Shown here: in pieces, positions 20,824-28,358 of the stretch | Numbering within the stretch: the stretch's first letter is position 1 | Layout of the letters: each line of letters opens with the position of its first letter | Origin: JAAFIP01 sp031431335 | GTDB taxonomy: Bacteria > Pseudomonadota > Gammaproteobacteria > Burkholderiales > Burkholderiaceae_C | DNA length: 28,358 nt | Direction of reading: 5' to 3' | Assembly (NCBI GenBank): GCA_031431335.1 | Contig: JANPDG010000160.1 | Span: 1 to 28,358 of the forward strand | Notes under the pieces: model-generated | What the model was told of the DNA's origin: nothing | What the model saw: only the letters and a program-made list of their open reading frames with translations | The model's database searches: none | Position numbers and translations under genes: made by a program

Positions 20824-23331
20824 ATGAATATTAGACAAAAAATGCTGTTGGGCGCAGGCCTGTTGACTTTGGTACCTGTGGTGATTACGGCGGCTTTGCT
20901 GTGGCAGGGCGCTTCGTCGCTTGCTGGCGATGCTTTGCAAGAGCGCACGCAAGCGCAGCTCAACTCGTTGCGTGACACCAAGCGCACACAAATCAGTAGC
21001 GAGATTAACTCTACCGTTCGTAACTTGCAGGCACTAGCAGCACAGCGTGCAACGGTCGAAGGCATGCGCGCTTTGAAGGCTTCTTTCGCCACAGCAGGTA
21101 AAGATACTGGGATTGCGCAAGACGCGGCGCTCAGCGCTATCAACAGCTACACGCAACAGCAGTTTGTGCCAGAGTATGTTAAGCGCAACGCAGGCGCAGC
21201 CCCTGATTTGACCAAAGCGATCGCCACGTTGGATGCTAATGGCGCGGCGCTACAAAACGAATTTATTATTAACAACCCTAACCCGTTAGGGCAAAAAGAA
21301 AAGCTGGTGCGCCCTCAAGCGGCTTATGCCTATTCTTTAGCGCATGCACAGTACCATCCCGGTTTTGAGCGTGCACAAAAGCTGTTTGAATACTACGATA
21401 TCTTTTTGATCGACACTGAGACTGATAATGTGGTTTACAGCGTGTTCAAAGAGCTTGATTTCGCGACTTCACTTAAAACAGGTATTGCTGCCAAAACCAA
21501 GCTGGCCGAGGCCTATGGCAAGGTGAAGGCGGCGCCTAACCGCGATGAGGTTTACTTGTCTGACTTTGCGCCCTATCTTGCCTCATACGATGACCAAGCC
21601 GCTTTTGCTGCAGTTCCGATTTTTGATGGCGATCGCCAAATCGGCGTGTTGGCCATGCAATATCCCATTGACAAAATTACGGAAGCAACTAACTCCAATA
21701 AGGCATGGGGCAAGATCGGCTTGGGCGAGACAGGTGATCTGTTTCTTTTGGGCTCAGACAAACTTTTGCGCACCAACGCGCGTTACTTGATTGAAAACAA
21801 AGAGGCGTTTGCGGAGCTGCTAGGTGCCAAGTTGTCTGCGGCCTCTCGCGCCACGATGCTGAAAAAAGAAACCTCCATTGGCTTGGTGACTGTGGATTCA
21901 GATGCTACTCGCGAAGCTTTGGCGGGCAAAGAAGGATTCGTGGGCTTTACCGATTACCGTGGTATCGAATCGTATGCATCATATGGCCCACTGCGGGTGC
22001 AGGGACTTAACTGGGGCATTGTGGCCAAGATCGACAAGGCAGAAGCCAATGAAGCTATTGGTGCGCTCAACACCCAGTCACTGCTGCGCGCGTTGATCAT
22101 CGGTTTGGCTGTGGTGGCTATTGCTGGCGTATTGGTCTCGGTATTCTTGCGCCGCTTCTTGGCACCCATCCAAAAGCTGACTGACACCGTGCAAGAGGTG
22201 GCTTCGGGCAATACCAGCGCCCGCACTGAGCTCACAGAACAAGATGAGATCGGTGCGCTAGGCCGCTCATTTGACGGCCTGCTTGATGACCGTATTGCGT
22301 CGCTAGAGAAGGCGGGTAAAGAAAACGAAACCTTAAATAACTCTGTGATTGCCTTGCTGCAAACCGTGTTCCAGTTAGGTAACCGAGACTTAACAGCCCG
22401 CGCACCAGTCACCGAAGACATTATTGGCACGGTGGCCTCGTCAATTAACCAGTTGTCTGTAGAAACGGGCAACACGCTGGCAGAGGTGCAAGATATTGCG
22501 GAGCAAGTTCGCAAAACCTCTGAAGCTGTGCGAGTGCAGTCAGTGATGGTGGAAGAAACGGCCCGCTCTGAGCGCGAAGCTTTGCAGTCGATGTCTACTA
22601 ACTTGAACCAGGCTACCGATCAGCTGGCCCAAATGGCAACCTTGTCTGACCAGTCCAGTGTGGTGGCAGAGCAGGCTTCTACCGCGACGCAAGCGGCTTT
22701 GAGCGCGGTGGATGGTACGGTCAAGGGTATGGACCAGTTGCGTGATTCGATTTCGGACATGGAAAAACGCTTTAAGCGTCTGGGCGAGCGTTCGCAAGAA
22801 ATTTCAACGGCGGTTCAGCTGATTAACACCATCTCAGAACGCACACACGTTCTGGCGTTGAACGCATCCATGCAGGCTGCCACAGCAGGCGAGGCCGGTC
22901 GCGGTTTTGCGGTGGTGGCGGAAGAGGTGCAGCGCCTGTCAGACAGTTCGCGTCAAGCAACCGCGCAGATATCTCAACTGGTGGGTAACATTCAGGCTGA
23001 GACGAATGAAACGCTGTTCACGGTGAACCGACTGATTGGCGAAGTGGTCAAGCAGTCTGAGCTGGCGCAACGCGCAGGTGTGCAGATGAACCAAACGCAG
23101 TCTACGACACAACAGCTGGTGGGATTGGTGCGCCAAATTGCCACCTTCTCTGACCAGCAAGCTAAGTTGGCGACCAGTTTGCAGCAGTCGGTTCTGGACA
23201 TTAACCAGGGTACCGAACAAACGTCATCTGCTATTGCCGAGCAAACCGCCTCTACCCAAACATTGGCAGACTTCTCGCGCCGTTTGACGCAAGCGGTGGG
23301 CCAGTTCAAGCTGCCAGAGCAAACCGTCTAA
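20824..23331 (+). CDS. pilJ: Methyl-accepting chemotaxis protein, PilJ-like, with a Cache-type sensor
   Basis: An 835-residue transmembrane chemoreceptor. TM1 is about 7-29 and TM2 about 422-443, with a periplasmic domain of nearly 390 residues between. This domain reads like a double Cache sensor (YYDIFLIDTETDNVVYSVFKE, VPIFDGDRQIGVLAMQYP, GLGETGDLFLLG), not the small helical PilJ domain. HAMP follows (about 443-495), then a second HAMP-like helical unit with NRDLTARAPVTEDI. The signalling hairpin has ERTHVLALNASMQAATAGEAGRGFAVVAEEVQRL at about 672-705, typical of PilJ receptors. There is no C-terminal methylation-enzyme tether pentapeptide. CGGAG six bases before the ATG supports the start. 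Confidence 0.88.
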   Translation: MNIRQKMLLGAGLLTLVPVVITAALLWQGASSLAGDALQERTQAQLNSLRDTKRTQISSEINSTVRNLQALAAQRATVEGMRALKASFATAGKDTGIAQDAALSAINSYTQQQFVPEYVKRNAGAAPDLTKAIATLDANGAALQNEFIINNPNPLGQKEKLVRPQAAYAYSLAHAQYHPGFERAQKLFEYYDIFLIDTETDNVVYSVFKELDFATSLKTGIAAKTKLAEAYGKVKAAPNRDEVYLSDFAPYLASYDDQAAFAAVPIFDGDRQIGVLAMQYPIDKITEATNSNKAWGKIGLGETGDLFLLGSDKLLRTNARYLIENKEAFAELLGAKLSAASRATMLKKETSIGLVTVDSDATREALAGKEGFVGFTDYRGIESYASYGPLRVQGLNWGIVAKIDKAEANEAIGALNTQSLLRALIIGLAVVAIAGVLVSVFLRRFLAPIQKLTDTVQEVASGNTSARTELTEQDEIGALGRSFDGLLDDRIASLEKAGKENETLNNSVIALLQTVFQLGNRDLTARAPVTEDIIGTVASSINQLSVETGNTLAEVQDIAEQVRKTSEAVRVQSVMVEETARSEREALQSMSTNLNQATDQLAQMATLSDQSSVVAEQASTATQAALSAVDGTVKGMDQLRDSISDMEKRFKRLGERSQEISTAVQLINTISERTHVLALNASMQAATAGEAGRGFAVVAEEVQRLSDSSRQATAQISQLVGNIQAETNETLFTVNRLIGEVVKQSELAQRAGVQMNQTQSTTQQLVGLVRQIATFSDQQAKLATSLQQSVLDINQGTEQTSSAIAEQTASTQTLADFSRRLTQAVGQFKLPEQTV

Positions 23332-23362
23332 AGCACCACTATCCCAACCGAGGCGATAGGCT

Positions 23363-26185
23363 ATGACCTTAGACGATTTGCTCAGCTTGTTGCAAGAGGA
23401 GTTTGCGCTGGATGTACCAAACACCCAGCGAGAACTAGCCCAAGCTGCAGACAACCCCACAACTGCAGCAGAATCTATCGAGCCCATGCTGGGCTTTATC
23501 GAGCGCTCGATCATGGCCAGCGCTTTGGTGGGGTTGCATGGCTGGGGCGGCTATTTGCAGCAAATTTCTGAGTTTGCAGCGCACCAAATAAGGCAGCCGC
23601 AAGCTCAAAGCCTGCAGTGGCTGCAGGGCTGGTTGGAGCCCGCACAAGGCTACCTGCTTAAGCCCGCGCAACCCGCTACCAAAGACGCCATACTGAATTA
23701 CCTGCGCTCTTGCCCGCAGACGCCTGACGAGGGTGTGTTGGAATTACTCGGTGAGATGTTGATGGTGGCACCTGCGCTGGCGGCTGAAGAGCTGGCCGAG
23801 GCTAATAAGCCTTTGGAAGCTGCACAACCAGAGGATGTGAGCTTGGCCGTTGACGAGGTGGACGGTGGACTTCTCTCCGCGATGTTGATGGATGCGCCTG
23901 AGCAACTAGACAAACTCTTAGTGCACTTGGACAATTTAGCAGCAGGCAGCATCACGGCTGCGCAAATGGTGGAGGCGCAGCGCATTGCCCACACCTTCAA
24001 AGGATCGGGCAACATCATTGGCCTGCCAGGTATTGGCCGCACCGCGCACCGCCTAGAGGACGTGATGGAGTGGGCGCTGGACAATGTGCAGAAGAGCCGC
24101 CCCGTCAATTTGGCTGCTGTGCGCGACATGCAGTACGCAGTCGGCGTGCTGCAGCATATGGTGGCACACCTGCAGGGCGAAGAGGCCGCGCCGACCCACG
24201 CCCAAGAAAATTTGCAGCGCTTGCTAGATTGGGTTGGCTGGATTCGCGACGCCAGCATCGACGAACAAAACCCTGTCCCTCTGACCGGCAGCGCAGAGAA
24301 CCCCGATATTCCAACAGGCGGCGTCGAAGCACAGACCAGTGCTGGGGCTGCAACCCCAGCCGCAGACGCCCAAACCTTGCGCGTGGGCGTAGACCGCTTA
24401 AGCCGTGTGCTCAGGCGCTCAGGCCAGTCGATCATCAATGTCCAGCGTTTCGGTCAGTTTGTGCGCGATGCGGACGAGCGCTTAGGCGCGCTCGAATTGC
24501 ACCACGCCCAGCTCAATATTCGCCTGCGCGAGCTAGAGCAAACCGTGGACAAACAGGTTGTGCAGTTGCAAGAAAAGCGCGAAGCAGGCGCAGGCTTTGA
24601 TCCGCTAGAGATGGACCGCTACGATGCCCTGCATGGGTTGTCGCGCTTTGTGAGCGAGGCTGTGCAAGACGAGTTGGAGTTCGCACGCCAAGCTAAGAAA
24701 TATTTGGTGCGCAGCATACAGCTGCTGCGCGATGAAGACAACTCTTTGCGTGAGCAGCACCGTGAGCTATTGCAGGCGCGTTTGGTGCCTGTGAAGACGG
24801 TGGTGGCGCGTCTAAAACGCAACGTGGCCCAAACTGCTGCCAGTACAGGCAAGCAAGCGCAGCTGGTGATCGTTGGTGAGTCCACCACACTAGATGCTGA
24901 CGTGTTGACCCGCCTGACAGAGCCGCTGCTGCACTTGCTGCGCAATGCGGTAGACCACGGACTGGAGTCAGCCCAAGATCGTTTGATCTTGGGCAAGTCA
25001 GAGGTCGGCACGGTGACTTTGAGTTTTAGACGCAGCGGCCAAGAGGTCGAGGTGATTTGTGCAGACGATGGGCGAGGCCTGGATTTGCCCACGGTGTATG
25101 ACAAAGCTGTCGAGTATGGCTTGATTGATGCGGGAGCGCAGTTGACCGAAGACGAGCTGCGCCGATTGATTTTGCGCCCTGGCTTTAGCACCAAAGGATC
25201 GGTCACTGAGGTGTCGGGCCGCGGAGTGGGCATGGATGTGGTCAATGACCGTGTGAGCGCGCTCAAGGGTCGCCTAGAGATTGACAGCAAGCCTTACGAA
25301 GGCACCAGTTTTACCTTGCATGTCCCTGTGTCTACAGGTGCTACGCAATCGCTGATTGTCAGCTGCGCAGATGAATGGGTGGCCTTGCCCGCTGAGCAGG
25401 TGGTGCAGGCGATGGCCGCAGACGAAGTCAAGCTCAGTAACGTCGATGGCAAAGTTTGCGTCAGCTATCTTGGCAGTATTTATCCTGCCTACAGCTTGGG
25501 CGTGTGGCTGGGTTTTGAAGATGCCATGGATTTGATGGCCTCGAGCAAGCCCTGTGTGCTGGCCAGGGCCGCAACAGGCACCATTGCCCTGATCGTGGAC
25601 GCTGTGGTTGACGCGCGAGAGTTGATTTTGCAAGACGTAGGCCGACTCACGCGCCGCATTCCAGGCGTTGTGGGCGGCGCTATGCGCGGTGACGGTAAGC
25701 CGATGTTTGTGTTGGATGTGCCCGCCTTAGAACGCGCAGCGCGCTCAAGTGTGCGCGTGACGGCTTCGTTGGCATTGCGTAAACGCTTGGCTGTTAAAAA
25801 GACCCGAGTTTTGGTGGTGGACGATGCACTGTCAGTACGCCGTTCAATGGAGCAGTTGCTCGAAGACGCAGGCTACGAAGTCACCAGTGCAAACGATGGC
25901 TTTTTGGCGCTGGACAGCATGCGTGATAAACAGCCTGCCATTGTGCTTACCGACCTGGAGATGCCTAACCTCAACGGCCTCGATTTGACCAAGCGTATTC
26001 GTGAAGTGCCAAGCTTTATGGGCATGCCCGTGATCATGATCACTTCGCGTTCGAGCGACAAGCACCGCGACTTGGCATTGGAAGCGGGTGTTGATTTGTA
26101 CCTGACCAAGCCCTATACCGACGCCGCATTGCTTGAGCATGTGCGCCGCCTGACCTCGCAAGACGCGGCGTCTTTGATGCAGTAA
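23363..26185 (+). CDS. pilL: Hybrid CheA-like histidine kinase, ChpA/PilL-like
   Basis: A 940-residue cytosolic kinase, the core of the pilus chemosensory array. An N-terminal helical region to about 160 may be a decayed phosphotransfer domain. A single Hpt domain has phospho-acceptor His210 in AHTFKGSGN. The CheA-type kinase has N-box LLHLLRNAVDHGLE at 522-535, G1 DDGRGLD at 568-574 and G2 GRGVGMD at 619-625. A CheW-like domain covers about 660-795. A C-terminal receiver has Asp820/821, phosphoacceptor Asp864, Thr894 and Lys916. The kinases of Pseudomonas are over 2000 residues with several Hpt domains, so this is a compact version. It starts 31 bases after pilJ and is the last gene of the operon. 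Confidence 0.92.
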   Translation: MTLDDLLSLLQEEFALDVPNTQRELAQAADNPTTAAESIEPMLGFIERSIMASALVGLHGWGGYLQQISEFAAHQIRQPQAQSLQWLQGWLEPAQGYLLKPAQPATKDAILNYLRSCPQTPDEGVLELLGEMLMVAPALAAEELAEANKPLEAAQPEDVSLAVDEVDGGLLSAMLMDAPEQLDKLLVHLDNLAAGSITAAQMVEAQRIAHTFKGSGNIIGLPGIGRTAHRLEDVMEWALDNVQKSRPVNLAAVRDMQYAVGVLQHMVAHLQGEEAAPTHAQENLQRLLDWVGWIRDASIDEQNPVPLTGSAENPDIPTGGVEAQTSAGAATPAADAQTLRVGVDRLSRVLRRSGQSIINVQRFGQFVRDADERLGALELHHAQLNIRLRELEQTVDKQVVQLQEKREAGAGFDPLEMDRYDALHGLSRFVSEAVQDELEFARQAKKYLVRSIQLLRDEDNSLREQHRELLQARLVPVKTVVARLKRNVAQTAASTGKQAQLVIVGESTTLDADVLTRLTEPLLHLLRNAVDHGLESAQDRLILGKSEVGTVTLSFRRSGQEVEVICADDGRGLDLPTVYDKAVEYGLIDAGAQLTEDELRRLILRPGFSTKGSVTEVSGRGVGMDVVNDRVSALKGRLEIDSKPYEGTSFTLHVPVSTGATQSLIVSCADEWVALPAEQVVQAMAADEVKLSNVDGKVCVSYLGSIYPAYSLGVWLGFEDAMDLMASSKPCVLARAATGTIALIVDAVVDARELILQDVGRLTRRIPGVVGGAMRGDGKPMFVLDVPALERAARSSVRVTASLALRKRLAVKKTRVLVVDDALSVRRSMEQLLEDAGYEVTSANDGFLALDSMRDKQPAIVLTDLEMPNLNGLDLTKRIREVPSFMGMPVIMITSRSSDKHRDLALEAGVDLYLTKPYTDAALLEHVRRLTSQDAASLMQ

Positions 26186-26230
26186 TTTGGCTAAGTTGCC
26201 TTGCGGCTTGGCTGCAAGACAGGGTACTGG

Positions 26231-27133
26231 CTAGAGTCCAGGCTGGTTGTCAGTATTTGCGGCCCATACTGCGGCAGCCAAGATCAAGGCGCCACCCCAA
26301 AAAGTGCGCTCGTTCAGTACCGCAGCGCCCAGCAGCACCGACGACAGTGATGCAAACACTATTTCTGAGAGCATCACTAAAGCAGTGGTGCTGGATTGGA
26401 GCCGGGCAGCGCCATATTGCAGAGCTAAATTACTTACCAAAAACGCCAGCGCTAAAGCCGCTGCAATCCAAACCCAGTCCCACTGAGCAGCAGGCATCGC
26501 AGGCACCCAGCCAGCCGCACCGCCCCACAAGGCGACAGACGCTGATAAAACAGCGCCTCCGCTGAACATGCCTAGCATGCGGGCTTCGCTAGGAGTCTCG
26601 CGCAGCTTAAGCAACATCACGTTGACCAAGGCAAAACTAAAGCCGCCTGCAATCGCCAAAAAATCGGGCAAGCTGCGAGGGATGGGCCATGCTGAGTCAG
26701 GCTGCTTGAGCACCAGTACTACACCAGCCAGTGAGAGGCCTAAACACAAGAGCGCGATAGGACGCGGGCGTTCACCCAAAATCGGCCAGGCCAGCAGCAT
26801 GGCCCACGCAGGCATGATGTAAAACAACAGCACCACGCGCACCACATCGCCCTCAGTGACGGCCCAGTTAAAGCAAATATTGGTCACCCCTGAGCCGACG
26901 GCCAGCAGCCATATGCCTGGATGCTCAAAATAAGCGCGCCATACTCCCCTTCGCACCATCAGCACGCACAGCAGCGCAAAGCCATAGACCAATGCGGTGG
27001 TCCACAAAGGATGCAGACCGTAACCTTGTAGCATGCGAAACGGCCACCAAGATACGCCCCAGACAAAGGCATTGACCAAGAGTGCACACGCTGCCCAACG
27101 CGCAGCGCCTAAGCGCGGCGCTGTATCAACCAT
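26231..27133 (-). CDS. DMT-family (EamA-type) permease
   Basis: A 300-residue inner-membrane protein with ten predicted helices arranged as two EamA repeats: the first has VWGVSWWPFR, the second begins near FLAIAGGFSFALVN and ends with VMLSEIVFASLSSVLLG. It exports or imports a small metabolite; the substrate is unknown. The start is ATG 27131-27133, overlapping the last codons of lplT (ATGGTTGA), so translation is probably coupled. The upstream candidate at 27154 would lie entirely inside lplT and is less likely. It converges on the pilus operon across 45 bases. Confidence 0.88.
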   Translation of the reverse strand: MVDTAPRLGAARWAACALLVNAFVWGVSWWPFRMLQGYGLHPLWTTALVYGFALLCVLMVRRGVWRAYFEHPGIWLLAVGSGVTNICFNWAVTEGDVVRVVLLFYIMPAWAMLLAWPILGERPRPIALLCLGLSLAGVVLVLKQPDSAWPIPRSLPDFLAIAGGFSFALVNVMLLKLRETPSEARMLGMFSGGAVLSASVALWGGAAGWVPAMPAAQWDWVWIAAALALAFLVSNLALQYGAARLQSSTTALVMLSEIVFASLSSVLLGAAVLNERTFWGGALILAAAVWAANTDNQPGL

Positions 27134-28358
27134 GCAAATTGTCGTTGCGCGCAATCGCCAGCAGGCGGTCTAGCTCTGCGCGGTGGCGCACGAGATTCGA
27201 CGCGTGCCAGCGCTTGATCAGCCACATGGTGAAGGCTACTAACAAGCCAAACAAAGTAATAGCCAAGTAAGCGCTCAATTGCTCAGGTTTGAGGCTGTCC
27301 ATGCCCACTGATTTGACCACCGTGAAGTCAGACCAGTTGACGGTAGCCACTAGGGTGTAGAGAGCGCCCAAGCCTAAGATGCAGGCCTGTTCGTTGAAGT
27401 TTTGCACTGCAATCGAGCGTCCTGCGCCCATCAAATTATGCCCACGGTGCTGTAGCAGTGCATTCATTGGCACCACCAAAAATCCGCCAATGGCACCGAG
27501 CAAAATTAAAAACGGCGCCGCAAACCAAACATTGGTAATAAAGTTGAGCACAATCATCAAGAGACCCATGGCAATGCCCAGCGGCATCAGGCCAGGTGCA
27601 TGCTCAAGCCGAGTTTTGAGTGACGCCAGTACCGCGCCCACCGCAGTGCCGATGGCCACCACGCCCACCAAGGCCGAGGCCTGTGTGGTGCTGTAGCCCA
27701 GAGCTGCTGCGCTCCATGCCAACACGATGTAACGCAGATTGCCGCTCACGCCCCAAAACAAAGTCGTGGTGGACAGCGATATTTGGCCCAGCTTGTCACG
27801 CCACAGAGCCAAGTTACAGTTCCAAAAATCAGGCAACAAGGTGAATAAATTGCGCGGCATGGGGCGCATGTCAGCGCCTGTGAGCGGGATGCGGGTGTTA
27901 AACCAAGCGGCCAGCATGTAGACAAAAATCAGCAGTGCAATCGCAGCCTCGGGCGCGCTGTCTACGCCAGTGTTGAGCATCGGGAGGTCAATAGACAGCA
28001 GCAGGCTAGAGATAGTGGCACCTACCAATTGGCCGCCGAGCAAAACGCCCAAAATAATCGAGCCGATCGTCAGCCCCTCGATCCAACCATTGGCCTTGAC
28101 CAACTGCGAAGCAGGAAGTAGCTCGGTCAGGATGCCGTACTTGGCCGGCGAGTAGGCGGCAGCGCCTAGGCCCACCACAGCGTAAGCCATCAATGGATGC
28201 ACACCAAACAGCATCATCAAGCAGCCGATCACCTTGATGAAGTTACTGATGAACATGACCTTGCCTTTGGGCTGCGAGTCTGCAAACGCGCCCACAAAAG
28301 GCGCTAAGAGCACGTAAAAAAGTGCAAACATTGGCACCAACGCTGCGCGTTGCCACTC
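27126..28358 (-). CDS. lplT: Lysophospholipid transporter LplT, 5' end outside the window
   Basis: 410 residues are visible, lacking roughly the first 25 residues and first helix, because the frame is open to the window edge (the residues before position 28340 match the family: EWQRAALVPMFALFYVLLAPFVGAFAD). It is a major-facilitator-type flippase that brings lysophospholipids to the inner leaflet for re-acylation. Landmarks are GLGAAAYSPAKYGILTELLP near the N-terminus and NGWIEGLTIGSIILG. LplT proteins usually have about 400-430 residues. Its stop overlaps the start of the DMT permease gene, so the pair is one transcription unit. Confidence 0.92.
   Translation of the reverse strand, partial: EWQRAALVPMFALFYVLLAPFVGAFADSQPKGKVMFISNFIKVIGCLMMLFGVHPLMAYAVVGLGAAAYSPAKYGILTELLPASQLVKANGWIEGLTIGSIILGVLLGGQLVGATISSLLLSIDLPMLNTGVDSAPEAAIALLIFVYMLAAWFNTRIPLTGADMRPMPRNLFTLLPDFWNCNLALWRDKLGQISLSTTTLFWGVSGNLRYIVLAWSAAALGYSTTQASALVGVVAIGTAVGAVLASLKTRLEHAPGLMPLGIAMGLLMIVLNFITNVWFAAPFLILLGAIGGFLVVPMNALLQHRGHNLMGAGRSIAVQNFNEQACILGLGALYTLVATVNWSDFTVVKSVGMDSLKPEQLSAYLAITLFGLLVAFTMWLIKRWHASNLVRHRAELDRLLAIARNDNLHG

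Noticed and set aside
23698..24438. Ser/Cys-rich minus-strand frame opposite the pilL-like kinase gene
   Set aside because: Antisense to a clear kinase; composition is that of a reverse-strand artefact.
28323..28340. An lplT start codon near 28340
   Set aside because: The frame stays open to the window edge and the residues before it match the family, so the gene is cut by the window rather than starting there.

Overview
The window looks like a stretch of chromosome from a betaproteobacterium of the order Burkholderiales, most likely a Comamonadaceae member. This is inferred from the moderately GC-rich coding style, from protein sequences that read like that group (PckG, IlvA, the Pil/Chp chemosensory set, LplT), and from the gene neighbourhoods. 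No rRNA, tRNA, CRISPR array, prophage or intact transposase gene was found.

Layout. (1) 1-1707, plus strand: the end of a cluster with a DUF3833 protein (cut by the window edge), a short-chain dehydrogenase and an NTF2-like protein. (2) 1865-5871, minus strand: a penicillin-binding D-Ala-D-Ala carboxypeptidase, an alpha/beta hydrolase, and GTP-dependent PEP carboxykinase followed by a clear terminator. (3) 6174-11553, plus strand: the molybdate ABC transporter modA, modB, modC. It is broken up by repeats between modA and modB and by a 653-residue glycine-rich secreted protein between modB and modC. (4) 11756-13267, minus strand: a 52-residue one-helix membrane protein and threonine ammonia-lyase. 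(5) 13429-15783, plus strand: a double AAA+ ATPase, convergent with recQ (minus). (6) A glutathione peroxidase (minus). (7) 18718-26185, plus strand: a type IV pilus chemosensory operon (PilG-like, PilH, CheW-like PilI, PilJ-like receptor, ChpA/PilL-like kinase). (8) 26231-28358, minus strand: a DMT-family permease overlapping the end of lplT, which runs off the window.

The most notable signal is a family of short dispersed repeats, seven copies in this window. Each has a core close to AATATCCACGTCGGAAAA next to CAAACTAT, and most have a variable hairpin on one or both sides. In several copies the hairpin stems differ in sequence but keep their pairing, which points to selection on, or mobilisation through, a folded structure. 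Five copies lie in or around the mod locus. One of these is inside modC and is read in frame as part of the ATPase. The modA-modB gap also holds an unrelated 34-bp inverted repeat.

How the genes work together: ModA binds molybdate in the periplasm, ModB is the channel and ModC the ATPase. In the pilus operon a periplasmic Cache-type receptor feeds a CheA-like kinase through a CheW-like adaptor, with two response regulators as outputs. The remaining genes are housekeeping (gluconeogenesis, cell wall trimming, isoleucine synthesis, DNA repair, peroxide defence, lysophospholipid transport).
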